DNA of 64,000 nt from XYD12-FULL-36-8 sp964613805 (GTDB lineage: Bacteria > Bacteroidota > Ignavibacteria > Ignavibacteriales > Ignavibacteriaceae): positions 62,001 to 126,000 of the forward strand of contig CAZTJF010000005.1 in NCBI GenBank assembly GCA_964613805.1. Reading direction: 5' to 3'. This document shows positions 53,805-62,117 of this stretch, piece by piece; the stretch's first letter is position 1, and the number at the start of each line of letters is the position of its first letter. The notes under the pieces are model-generated. The model made no database searches, had not been told where the DNA came from, and was given only the letters and a program-made list of their open reading frames with translations. A program made the translations under genes and the position numbers.

Positions 53805-53853
53805 CTGGTAAATTATTATTTTGTAAAACAATTACAAAAGAAATGTCTTACAT

Positions 53854-54609
53854 ATGCTTGCTGTTAAAATTGACAATATAATCTCCCTCAAAAAAAACTC
53901 GAGAACATTGCTGTTAAAAGATGTCAAGTTTGAACTTGAAAGCAATAAGATTTACACCATTGTCGGTAAGAACGGAACAGGCAAAACAACATTAATAAAA
54001 TCGTTAACTACTTTACTCGATAAAAGATTTTATACTGTAAATGGTGAGGTACTCTTTGAAGAGAAAAATTTGTTGACTCTTGGGTATGAAGAAATTAAAG
54101 TCATACGCAAACAAAAAATTAAGTATGTCTTTCAAGATGCTCGAAATAGTTTCGACCAACTCAAAAAATTAGGATATTACTTCAAATACATCAACAAATC
54201 GCCAAATGAAATTAATGATATGTTAGCTTTCTTTCTCCTACCAGAATTGTCATGGCTTTCAAATCTTTATCCCTACGAAGTAAGCGGAGGCATGGCACAA
54301 AGAATAAGTTTGGCTTTGGCACTTCTTACTAATCCGTCTTTAATAATTCTTGATGAACCAACTTCAGGAATAGATTCTGCCATAGCAAATTTATTCCTGC
54401 TGAGGTTAAAAGAATTTGTGAAAGAAGGTTCTCACACAGTCTTACTAGTAACTCAGGATTTAACTTTTGCAAAAGCGTTAAGTAATAAAATTGCCATAAT
54501 ATCAGATGGAACTCTAACAAAATTTTTAACACCGGACGAATTTTTTAAATCCCGAGAAAACACTTTGGGCAGTAATTTAGTAAACTCTTATTTGCAGCAA
54601 AGAATATGA
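53854..54609 (+). CDS. ABC transporter ATP-binding protein (OppD-like)
   Basis: 251 aa, shorter than usual OppD, with no C-terminal Oligo_HPY domain. Walker A GKNGTGKTTLIK (residues 38-49), signature VSGGMAQRISLALAL, Walker B LIILDEPTSGID and the switch His region LLVTQD. The switch His appears to be replaced by Gln. It overlaps the next ATPase by 4 nt. Together with the divergent permeases it would form a full OppBCDF-type transporter. Confidence 0.87.
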   Translation: MLAVKIDNIISLKKNSRTLLLKDVKFELESNKIYTIVGKNGTGKTTLIKSLTTLLDKRFYTVNGEVLFEEKNLLTLGYEEIKVIRKQKIKYVFQDARNSFDQLKKLGYYFKYINKSPNEINDMLAFFLLPELSWLSNLYPYEVSGGMAQRISLALALLTNPSLIILDEPTSGIDSAIANLFLLRLKEFVKEGSHTVLLVTQDLTFAKALSNKIAIISDGTLTKFLTPDEFFKSRENTLGSNLVNSYLQQRI

Positions 54610-55406
54610 ACAACATAATAGAAGGTGAAAATCTATTTTATTCGGTTCGAGCTAAAGATTCAAGCGGGGCTACAATTGAAAAAATAATTTTAGATGATAT
54701 TTCATTTGCTCTTAAAAGAGGAAAGGTCCTTGGAGTTGCAGGAGAGTCTGGAAGTGGTAAGACAACTCTGGCAAAAGTACTTGCTCAAATAATTCAGCCG
54801 ATATCCGGTAAATTGAATTTATATTTATCCGATAGATGGAAAGATATAAAATGCAAATCCGTCCAAATTCTTTTTCAAAATACCGGAGAGATTCTTAATC
54901 CACTAAGAAGTATAGATGATATAATAAATGAAGCAATAAAAATACGGTTTGGTAAAGAAGATTTAGAATCAGAGAAAAGGAAAATTTTAACTTCCGTTAA
55001 TCTTTCTGAAAAATTATGGAAGAGAAAAGGATTCGAACTAAGCGGAGGGGAACAGCAAAGAGCAGCATTAGCGAGAATACTTTCAACTCAACCTGAAATT
55101 TTAATTTTAGACGAACCTTTTTCGGCGCAGGACCCAATTTCTCAGTTGAATCTTCTTGAACTTTTTAAATCTATCAATGCCGAATATAAAATTACAATGA
55201 TATGTATCTCGCACAATTTACAAATTTTGAGATATCTTTGTGATGAAGTGCTTGTAATGTTCAAAGGAAAAATTGTAGAACACGGAGAAATAAAAACTAT
55301 TTTTGAAAACCCACAGCATCCCTACACAAAATTCCTTTTGAAAGCGGAGGATTACTCATTGAGTTATGATGAAATTCAAAATGAGCACGAGCTGCTTTCA
55401 GAATGA
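54606..55406 (+). CDS. ABC transporter ATP-binding protein (OppF-like)
   Basis: 266 aa. Walker A GESGSGKTTLAK, signature LSGGEQQRAALARIL, Walker B ILILDEPFSAQD and switch His in CISHNLQILRYL. The tail ENPQHPYTKFLLKAEDYSL is the OppF-type HPY motif. It overlaps both the upstream ATPase and the downstream ybaK gene by 4 nt. Confidence 0.9.
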   Translation: MNNIIEGENLFYSVRAKDSSGATIEKIILDDISFALKRGKVLGVAGESGSGKTTLAKVLAQIIQPISGKLNLYLSDRWKDIKCKSVQILFQNTGEILNPLRSIDDIINEAIKIRFGKEDLESEKRKILTSVNLSEKLWKRKGFELSGGEQQRAALARILSTQPEILILDEPFSAQDPISQLNLLELFKSINAEYKITMICISHNLQILRYLCDEVLVMFKGKIVEHGEIKTIFENPQHPYTKFLLKAEDYSLSYDEIQNEHELLSE

Positions 55407-55870
55407 ATAAAACAAATGTAATTCGCTTGCTTGAAGCGAATAAAATTTCTCACGATATAAAAACCTACGAAGTTGATGAAAATGATTTAAGCGGAACAAC
55501 TGTTGCAAAGAAAATTGGTGTCAGTGAAGAAATGGTTTTTAAGACGTTAGTTGCAGAAGGAGATAAATCAGGTTTTCTTGTTTTTTGTGTTCCCGTTAAT
55601 TCTGAAATCAATTTGAAGAAAGCTGCTTCGGTAAGCGGAAATAAGAAAGTTGAACTTATTCCCACAAAGAATTTATTAGCAGTTACTGGCTATGTTCGCG
55701 GCGGCTGTTCACCTATTGGCATGAAGAAAAAGTATCCGACATATATTGATGAAACCGCACAGCTTTTTGATAAAATTTATTTTTCTGCCGGTGTTAGAGG
55801 AACGCAGGTTGGCACTATTTCTGAAGCTTTGCAAAAACTCACCGATTCTGTTTTTGCAGATTTAACATAG
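55403..55870 (+). CDS. ybaK: Cys-tRNA(Pro)/Cys-tRNA(Cys) deacylase YbaK
   Basis: 155 aa YbaK/EbsC editing domain that hydrolyses mischarged Cys-tRNA(Pro). EMVFKTLVAEGDKSGFLVFC contains the catalytic Lys region; GYVRGGCSPIGMKKKYPTYI and FSAGVRGTQVGTIS are family signatures. It is translationally coupled to the ABC ATPase genes, though a functional link is not obvious. Confidence 0.92.
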   Translation: MNKTNVIRLLEANKISHDIKTYEVDENDLSGTTVAKKIGVSEEMVFKTLVAEGDKSGFLVFCVPVNSEINLKKAASVSGNKKVELIPTKNLLAVTGYVRGGCSPIGMKKKYPTYIDETAQLFDKIYFSAGVRGTQVGTISEALQKLTDSVFADLT

Positions 55871-55880
55871 CTTCTAAAAA

Positions 55881-55930
55881 TTAACCCAGTTCCTTCGCGA
55901 TGTATACTCCATGTTGAGGGAATGGGTAAA
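55881..55930. repeat. Imperfect inverted repeat after ybaK
   Basis: TTAACCCAGTTCCT (from 55881) and AGGGAATGGGTAA pair imperfectly, 11 nt after the ybaK stop. AACCCAGTT is shared with hairpins near 8321 and 30106. Probably a terminator or a remnant repeat. Confidence 0.4.
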
Positions 55931-55973
55931 TTCTTCAAAGAAAATATGTGGATTTATAAAGCGACTGCCTTTT

Positions 55974-56000
55974 TTGGACAACCATATTTCACTATATTTC
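55974..56000 (+). promoter_or_regulatory. Promoter of the 54-aa protein gene
   Basis: TTG (55974-55976), 16 nt, TATATTTC (55993-56000). TTTCACTAT at 55987-55995 recurs at 58659-58667 upstream of another small-protein gene. Confidence 0.4.
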
Positions 56001-56022
56001 GCCACAATTTTTAGGAGAAAAA

Positions 56023-56187
56023 ATGGCAAAACAACAATCGTTTGCTGATAAAGCAAAAGCAAAAAAGAAAGACCCGCACGTAAATGTTAAGGTTATCAAA
56101 GCAATTAAATCTGATAAGGGTTCATACAAATTCAGTGAGAAGTTTGTGAAGCTGGAAGACATTACCAAAATTACAACAATAAAGTAA
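56023..56187 (+). CDS. Small basic protein, 54 aa (DUF4295/ribosome-associated-like)
   Basis: ATG at 56023 follows AGGAG at 56013-56017. The product starts MAKQQSFADKAKAKKKD and continues with VKVIKAIKSDKGSYKFSEKF and a KLEDITKI tail. It is strongly basic. The pattern (basic start, VIK-xIKS, a Gly-x-Tyr-x-Phe turn) resembles the short DUF4295 proteins of Bacteroidota, which I recall as ribosome-associated; that link is tentative. It has its own promoter and a strong terminator, so it is a real, probably highly expressed gene. Confidence 0.75.
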   Translation: MAKQQSFADKAKAKKKDPHVNVKVIKAIKSDKGSYKFSEKFVKLEDITKITTIK

Positions 56188-56211
56188 AAACAATTCTCTA
56201 CTAAAGAAAAT

Positions 56212-56236
56212 GCTCCGTAATAACGGAGCTTTTTTA
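56212..56236 (+). terminator. Rho-independent terminator of the 54-aa protein gene
   Basis: GCTCCGT (56212-56218) and ACGGAGC (56223-56229) form a 7-bp stem with a 4-nt loop, followed by TTTTTTATTTT. Confidence 0.85.
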
Positions 56237-56267
56237 TTTTGATATAGAAGTGAATTTTCCTCATGAC

Positions 56268-56780
56268 CTACTCAAATAACTCCAAGCTTAAACTTCCCTC
56301 AAGCTCAAGCAATTTTTCTTTCATTGAAATTCCGCCAGAATAACCGCCAAGCTGCCCATTTGAAGCAATCACACGGTGACAAGGAATAATTATCGGCGCA
56401 TGGTTTGTAGCATTTGCTCTTCCAACTGCACGCATTGCATTTTCATTTCCGAGCTTAATGGCAATTTCTTTGTAAGTTTTTAGCTTACCGTAAGGAATTT
56501 TAAGAAGCTCATTCCAAACTTTTTTTTGAAATTCGGTTCCCTTAACATCGAGAGGAACGGTGAATTTCTTTCTATCTCCATTCAAATATTCTTTAAGTTC
56601 GGTAAAGATATTGAACATATACGGATCGTCTGGATGAAGTTTTGTTAAAGATGCGGCGTTAATCTTTGCAACCTTACCATTAAAATAAATTCTTCTTATA
56701 CCTTTTTGAGATGTAAATACTTTGAACTGAATTCCGAAAATCTTTTGAGAGGAAAAATATAGATTGTCTTGGCTTTTCAT
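56268..56780 (-). CDS. ogt: Methylated-DNA-protein-cysteine S-methyltransferase
   Basis: 170 aa DNA-repair suicide enzyme that takes the alkyl group from O6-alkylguanine. The active Cys is in IIIPCHRVIASNGQLGGYSG; FQKKVWNELLKIPYGKLKTY and AMRAVGRANATNHAP are the DNA-binding and Asn-hinge regions. The N-terminal 70 residues are a variable domain. Single-gene unit. Confidence 0.94.
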   Translation of the reverse strand: MKSQDNLYFSSQKIFGIQFKVFTSQKGIRRIYFNGKVAKINAASLTKLHPDDPYMFNIFTELKEYLNGDRKKFTVPLDVKGTEFQKKVWNELLKIPYGKLKTYKEIAIKLGNENAMRAVGRANATNHAPIIIPCHRVIASNGQLGGYSGGISMKEKLLELEGSLSLELFE

Positions 56781-56834
56781 ATAAATGAATCAATTAACCG
56801 ATTGCAATTTATGAAAAAGAATAAACAATTGCCC

Positions 56835-56881
56835 AAACCTTCAATATTGCAGTGCTAAAAACATATTCTAACCTTGAAGGT
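56835..56881. repeat. Inverted repeat between ogt and nfuA
   Basis: AAACCTTCAA (56835-56844) and ACCTTGAAGGT (56871-56881) pair over 8-9 bp. Same family theme as 4689 and 18103. It lies just after the nfuA stop. Confidence 0.4.
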
Positions 56882-56890
56882 CGCAAAGCA

Positions 56891-57433
56891 TTACGCTGCA
56901 ATAACCTCTATTGAAGGATTCACATCCCTTCTCAGTAAACCCTCAATGGCTCTTAGAGTGCCATTTATAGAGCTTGGACAGCTGCCGCATGCTCCTTGAT
57001 ATTTAATCATAACTTTTAATCCATCAATTCCAAGCACTTCTAAACCACCGCCATCGCCGGCTAAAGCAGGGCGAACTCTGTTATCTAAAATTTCATTTAT
57101 TTGCTTCAGAAGCTCACTTTCATTCTCATTGGCGGGTTGCATATTTTTTTCTGCAGGAATTAAAGCTCTATCAAAAGTTTTGAGAAAATTGATAAGCGGT
57201 TTTTGTACTTGTCCCCAATTTGTTCCTTTAGATTTTTCTATCGTGATAAACTTTTCGGTATAAAAAACCGAAACGACACCTGTAATTTGAAAAATTCCAG
57301 AAGCTAGTGCATCGTTTGCAGCATCAGTTTTACTTGCGAAATGCCTTCTTTCAAGATTGAGCAGCTTTTCATTCAAAATGAATTTTAATGCATGCGGGTT
57401 TGGGGTTAATTCTACATCTTCAACAATTAACAT
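56891..57433 (-). CDS. nfuA: Nfu-type iron-sulfur carrier
   Basis: 180 aa. The N-terminal Nfu_N domain (TPNPHALKFILNEKLL to FITIEKSKGTNWGQV) is followed by a NifU-C domain with the cluster-binding CxxC in GACGSCPSSINGTLRAIEGL. It delivers Fe-S clusters to target proteins. AGGAG precedes the ATG. Its leader matches that of the divergent ansA gene. Confidence 0.92.
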   Translation of the reverse strand: MLIVEDVELTPNPHALKFILNEKLLNLERRHFASKTDAANDALASGIFQITGVVSVFYTEKFITIEKSKGTNWGQVQKPLINFLKTFDRALIPAEKNMQPANENESELLKQINEILDNRVRPALAGDGGGLEVLGIDGLKVMIKYQGACGSCPSSINGTLRAIEGLLRRDVNPSIEVIAA

Positions 57434-57447
57434 TTTTACTCCTAAAA

Positions 57448-57559
57448 ATTTATATGGTAAAAAATAAGGTTTAGTTTCAACTGCTTCAAGTCTATTCTGC
57501 CATTTAATTTGCCTGAAAAGGATATTTACTCACAAAAACATAAATTTGACCATATAAAT
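57448..57559. promoter_or_regulatory. Inverted leader motif shared by nfuA and ansA
   Basis: ACCATATAAAT occurs at 57549-57559 on the plus strand and at 57458-57448 on the minus strand, each followed by a TAGGA ribosome site and the ATG. TAAATTTG (57541-57548) is a candidate -7 element for ansA. The symmetry suggests a common regulator or a duplicated leader. Confidence 0.4.
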
Positions 57560-57576
57560 CCTAGGAATAAAATAAA

Positions 57577-58578
57577 ATGCAGAATAAAATGAATTCCCGC
57601 ATTTCGGGAAAAAATATTCTTATTGTTTTTACAGGCGGTACATTTTCAATGATGATAGATAAGAAAACCGGAGGTGCCGTTCCAAGATTCTCAGGTGAGG
57701 AATTATTGAAAAAAATCCCCGAGGCAGAAAGACTTGCAAAGATTATTTGCTATGATTTCGGAAAATATCCCGGTCCTCATATGACCCCCCAATTAATGTT
57801 TAAGCTTGCTAAAAACATTAAGAGTTTAATCGCCAACAAAAAATTTGATGGAGTTATAATAACGCACGGTACCGATACTTTAGAAGAAACTGCTTACTTG
57901 CTTGACCTCACTATCAAAACGGAAATTCCAATTGTGGTTATTGGTTCGATGAAAAATAGCTCAGAAACTGATTGGGATGGACCACAAAATCTCATTGATG
58001 CAATTCATGTATGCCTTAATCCAAATTGTAAAAATCTTGGTGTGCTTGTTTGCCTTAATGGAGAAATTAATGCTGCAAGCGAAGTAACCAAAATATACAC
58101 CGAACAAATTGACAGCTTCCGCAGTCTAGATTTTGGAGCACTCGGTTTCGTTGAAAAAGGAAAGGTGATCTTAAACCGCCTTCCAAGAAAATTGGGAAAC
58201 ATTAAAACAAAAAAAATTAATACTAACGTGGATTTGCTTACTGTTTATGCCGGAATGGATGAAAAATTCTTTCGCTATTCTGCCGACAGCAAAACAAAAG
58301 GATTGGTTGTTGAAGCATTGGGAGTTGGAAATGTTCCACCCGCTGTATTTGAGGGAATACAATATGTTATTGATAAAAATATTCCGGTTGTTTTAGTATC
58401 AAGATGTCCTGCCGGTGAAACACTTGATATTTACAGCTACCCAGGTGCAGGTAAATGGCTAAATAAAATCGGAGTTATTTTTGCTGATTACTTAAATGGA
58501 CAAAAAGCCAGAATTAAACTAATGCTGGCGCTTGGGCTTACAAAAGAACGCGCGAAATTAAAAACTATTTTTAATTGA
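57577..58578 (+). CDS. ansA: Type I L-asparaginase
   Basis: 333 aa. The first catalytic Thr is in VFTGGTFSMM and the second in IITHGTDTLEETAYLLDL; GSMKNSSETDWDGPQNLIDA and the C-terminal VLVSRCPAGE fit the family. No signal peptide, so cytoplasmic (type I). It hydrolyses asparagine to aspartate and ammonia. The start ATG at 57577 is preceded by AGGA at 10 nt. Confidence 0.93.
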   Translation: MQNKMNSRISGKNILIVFTGGTFSMMIDKKTGGAVPRFSGEELLKKIPEAERLAKIICYDFGKYPGPHMTPQLMFKLAKNIKSLIANKKFDGVIITHGTDTLEETAYLLDLTIKTEIPIVVIGSMKNSSETDWDGPQNLIDAIHVCLNPNCKNLGVLVCLNGEINAASEVTKIYTEQIDSFRSLDFGALGFVEKGKVILNRLPRKLGNIKTKKINTNVDLLTVYAGMDEKFFRYSADSKTKGLVVEALGVGNVPPAVFEGIQYVIDKNIPVVLVSRCPAGETLDIYSYPGAGKWLNKIGVIFADYLNGQKARIKLMLALGLTKERAKLKTIFN

Positions 58579-58658
58579 TTTATTTCTTCACTCAACAAGA
58601 TTGAACTCATGGTGTGTTCACACGTCTATCATTATGTCGGATTTTTTCTAAAGAATAG

Positions 58659-58671
58659 TTTCACTATTTTG
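58659..58671 (+). promoter_or_regulatory. Promoter-like TTTCACTATTTTG motif upstream of the 74-aa gene
   Basis: TTTCACTAT here is identical to 55987-55995, and the following TTTTGCGACGCC resembles ATTTCGCCAC there. It lies 52 nt before the ATG at 58723. Confidence 0.3.
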
Positions 58672-58722
58672 CGACGCCAAAAATTTGAATTGCGGCGAAA
58701 TAATTAATAAAACGGAGGCATA

Positions 58723-58947
58723 ATGTCATACCGTGATCAAGCTAAGTACTTAGATACTTTAAAGAAATTTGAGAAAAAGTTCGATCGTAAAGAATCTGAA
58801 GATTTTAAAATGTTTATTAAAATGCAGAAAGATGAAGAAGAATTTGACTCTGTTACAATGAAAAAACTCAAATCTCTTTACGATAAGTACAATGTTTCGG
58901 TAGATCGCACAAAATACGATGCCTTTTTCAAGAACAAAGAAACCTAA
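58723..58947 (+). CDS. Small charged helical protein, 74 aa
   Basis: MSYRDQAKYLDTLKKFEKKF followed by Lys/Glu-rich helices (ESEDFKMFIKMQKDEEEFDS). No signal or membrane segment. ACGGAGG before the ATG is the best ribosome site nearby. It precedes the DUF2723 gene by 49 nt but has its own upstream motif. Not recognised. Confidence 0.65.
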   Translation: MSYRDQAKYLDTLKKFEKKFDRKESEDFKMFIKMQKDEEEFDSVTMKKLKSLYDKYNVSVDRTKYDAFFKNKET

Positions 58948-58996
58948 CAATATTAACAACTCACAAAATTTTATTTGACCACTCTTAGAGGTAATA

Positions 58997-61984
58997 ATGA
59001 ATCATAAACTTTTACGCAACATTATTGGTGCGGCTGTATTTTTAATCTCGTTGATTGTTTTAATAATGACCGTTCAGCCAAGCGTGTCCTTTTGGGATTG
59101 CGGTGAATTCATTGCTGCCAGTTATTATTTACAAGTTCCCCATCCGCCAGGAACACCATTCTTCCTTTTGCTTGGTAGAATATTTGCGATGATACCTTTT
59201 GTTGAAAATATTGGATTAAGAGTAAACTATATTTCGGTGTTATCAAGTGCCGCCTCAATTTTATTGCTTTACTTAATTGCTGTTAAGCTTATAGAAAATT
59301 ATAAGGGTAAAAAACCGGCAAATCTTTTAGATGGCTTAGGTACTTACATTGCCGCTGCAATTGGTGCGCTTTCATTTTCATTCAGCGATACATTTTGGTT
59401 TAACGGTGTTGAAGCTGAAGTTTATGCATTCAGCACTTTTCTTGCTGCATTAGTAACATGGCTTATGATACGATGGCATGAAAGAGCAGATGAGAAGGAT
59501 AATGAAAAATATTTGCTGATGATCGCATATCTGATCGGGTTATCAACCGGCGTTCACCTAATGAGCGTGCTAGCAATTGTGCCCGTTGTTATGGTCATTT
59601 TATTTAGAAAATATTTAGATGATGAAGAAGCATGTAAGAAAACAGCGATACTATTCATGATTCACGCCGGAATAATAATTTTATTTGCGCTGGCAATGTG
59701 GAGCGCTCAAAAAAGCACTACTCCGCCAAGTCCCGAAGAATACCAGGCTTATGATTTTAAGTTTAAAATTTTCAGTCTTGTAATAAGTGCTCTTTTCATT
59801 GGAGTTTTTTGGAAAAAAATCTTTACACGTAATTCATTTTATATGCCGCTTTTTATTGGCGGTGCTGCGTTGTTCATAACATACCCTGGCATAGTGAAAT
59901 TTCTTCCCTCAATAATGACTCAAGTTGCAGGAGATAGTTTAACAATTGAAATTTTATTTTTAGTTGTACTGTTTGGTTTGCTCGGTTATCTTGTTCATTT
60001 TTCGATTAAGGAGAAAAAACCAACACTCCACCTAATTGCAATGTCGTTTATATTTACTTTAATCGGCTTTACAACCTTTGCAATGGTAATTATCAGATCA
60101 AACCAAAATCCTCCAATGAATGAGAATGAACCGAACACATTCACAGAATTAGTTTCTTACCTTAACAGAGAGCAATACGGGGATTTTCCAACATTCAAAA
60201 GAAGATTTGCAACTGAACCTCACCAGCAAGTTGTTTATACAAATTACAGCAGCGATCTCGACTTCTTCTGGCGCTATCAGATGAATCACATGATGACTCG
60301 TTATTGGCTTTGGAATTATGCCGGCAGGGAAGGATGGACACAAGACGATGGAGCAAACATTGCTCCATTTAATCAGATCGGGAATATCCTCGGTAAGATA
60401 TTCAACATTCGCTTCGATGGGAGCGTTAAAGATTCACTTTTTGCGATTCCATTTTTACTTGGTTTGATAGGAATTTATTTCCACTTCAAAAAAGATTGGA
60501 AAATGGCGTCGGTGTTTATGATAATGTTTATTCTGATGGCTTATCTTACTGCATTTTATCAAAACCAGCAGCAGCCGCAGCCAAGAGAAAGAGACTATTT
60601 TTATGTGGGCGGTTTTTTTGTCTTTTCCATTTGGATTGCAATTGCGATTAGGGGATTAGTTGATTTAGTACAAGAGAAAGTTAGCGGTGAAGCGCTGAAA
60701 AATGGTGCAGTTGTTGGTGTTCTGGCACTTGGAGTTTTATTTGTTCCGGTGAAAATGCTCGCATCGAATTTTTATACCCACGATAGATCAAAGAATTGGA
60801 TTCCATGGGATTATTCCTACAACCTTCTTCAAAGCTGCGGACCTAACGGAGTACTTTTTACTAATGGGGACAATGACACTTTCCCTGTTTGGTATCTTCA
60901 AGATGTTGAGGGTATTAGAAGAGATGTTAAAGTTGTTAATTTAAGTTTACTTAATACGCCCTGGTATATCAAACAAATGAAGGATAATGATCCCTATAAT
61001 GTCGGCACCTTGAAAATCAGATACTCTGAGCAGCAGATTAGTGATATAAGACCAATAGCCTGGGAAGAGAGATCGGTTTCAATTCCAATTCCTCAAAACT
61101 TTTCTGAGGACTTACCGAAAGATTTATTTAACTCGTATAATATCTCAGATTCTTCTGTTTTAAAACAAGGATCAATTACATTCCAAATGAAGCCGACTTT
61201 AAATTTTGGAAATGTTAAAGCAATCCGAGTACAGGATATTATGGTTAAGGAAATTGTGGAATCAAATATCTGGAATCGCCCAATTTATTTTGCCGTAACT
61301 TGTTCTGAAGACAGCAAGATTGGTCTTGATGAATATCTTATTATGGAAGGTATGGCGTATAGAGTTGTTCCTGAAAAAAGAAAAGCCGGTATCGAATTTA
61401 TTAATGTAGATATAATGAAACAGCAATTGTTTTCAGATGCACCCGGCTCCAGTAAAAGTTATAAACCGGGATTTAATTACCGGGGCTTAAATGATCCAAG
61501 TATTTTCTTTGATGAAAATCATAAAAGGATGACTCAAAATTACCGTAACTCGTTCATACGGCTTACACTGTACTATGTGAACACAAACAATAAAGAAATG
61601 GCCGTAAAAACATTAGATATGATGAATCAAAAAATTCCGCGTAAAATTGTGGGTATGGAATTGGGCTTACTGTACGAGATAGGAAATCTTTATTTTAATT
61701 CGGGCGGTGTGGAGCAGTTTAAGGAATATTCTGCCGAAGTTGAAAAGCAAGCATTACAGCTGTTCGAGGAAAATCCCAAAGATTTTACATCATATTACAG
61801 TCCGTATAAAATCTTGCTGGATATTTATGAAAATCAAAAAGAGTACGCTAAACTCGCGGACCTTTGGCAAAGAATTCTATCTTTTTATCCTAACGATCCA
61901 AATGTTCAAAGTAATATTGAAAGGTACAGAAATCTTGCAAAGCAAAGTGCTGGTGGCGAAGTAAAAGCTGATACGGTCAAGTAG
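58997..61984 (+). CDS. DUF2723-family multi-pass membrane glycosyltransferase-like protein
   Basis: 995 aa. The N-terminal block SVSFWDCGEFIAASYYLQVP, HPPGTPFFLLLGRIF is the DUF2723 signature, related to polyprenol-dependent O-mannosyltransferases (TMEM260-like). About twelve membrane segments extend to residue 600. A soluble domain and a TPR-like C-terminus (LKQG to LADLWQRILSFYPNDPNVQS) follow. In Bacteroidota the family may glycosylate exported proteins or lipids. GAGGT precedes the ATG. Confidence 0.88.
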   Translation: MNHKLLRNIIGAAVFLISLIVLIMTVQPSVSFWDCGEFIAASYYLQVPHPPGTPFFLLLGRIFAMIPFVENIGLRVNYISVLSSAASILLLYLIAVKLIENYKGKKPANLLDGLGTYIAAAIGALSFSFSDTFWFNGVEAEVYAFSTFLAALVTWLMIRWHERADEKDNEKYLLMIAYLIGLSTGVHLMSVLAIVPVVMVILFRKYLDDEEACKKTAILFMIHAGIIILFALAMWSAQKSTTPPSPEEYQAYDFKFKIFSLVISALFIGVFWKKIFTRNSFYMPLFIGGAALFITYPGIVKFLPSIMTQVAGDSLTIEILFLVVLFGLLGYLVHFSIKEKKPTLHLIAMSFIFTLIGFTTFAMVIIRSNQNPPMNENEPNTFTELVSYLNREQYGDFPTFKRRFATEPHQQVVYTNYSSDLDFFWRYQMNHMMTRYWLWNYAGREGWTQDDGANIAPFNQIGNILGKIFNIRFDGSVKDSLFAIPFLLGLIGIYFHFKKDWKMASVFMIMFILMAYLTAFYQNQQQPQPRERDYFYVGGFFVFSIWIAIAIRGLVDLVQEKVSGEALKNGAVVGVLALGVLFVPVKMLASNFYTHDRSKNWIPWDYSYNLLQSCGPNGVLFTNGDNDTFPVWYLQDVEGIRRDVKVVNLSLLNTPWYIKQMKDNDPYNVGTLKIRYSEQQISDIRPIAWEERSVSIPIPQNFSEDLPKDLFNSYNISDSSVLKQGSITFQMKPTLNFGNVKAIRVQDIMVKEIVESNIWNRPIYFAVTCSEDSKIGLDEYLIMEGMAYRVVPEKRKAGIEFINVDIMKQQLFSDAPGSSKSYKPGFNYRGLNDPSIFFDENHKRMTQNYRNSFIRLTLYYVNTNNKEMAVKTLDMMNQKIPRKIVGMELGLLYEIGNLYFNSGGVEQFKEYSAEVEKQALQLFEENPKDFTSYYSPYKILLDIYENQKEYAKLADLWQRILSFYPNDPNVQSNIERYRNLAKQSAGGEVKADTVK

Positions 61985-62037
61985 AAAATTATACGTAAAA
62001 AGATGGTGGCTAAAAAGTAAAATTTATCTAGAAATAC

Positions 62038-62080
62038 AACGCTGATGACACAGATTTTGACTGATTTACGCAGATTATTT
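62038..62080. repeat. Short repeat-like sequence between DUF2723 and family-9 glycosyltransferase genes
   Basis: CGCTGATGACACAGATTTTG and ACTGATTTACGCAGATTATT are two imperfect copies of one motif (CTGAT-ACrCAGATT). This type of sequence is a common dispersed repeat in Bacteroidota-like genomes; only this copy was noticed here. Confidence 0.35.
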
Positions 62081-62117
62081 TATTGAATAATTACTTTTTA
62101 CGTACCATCTTTAACTA

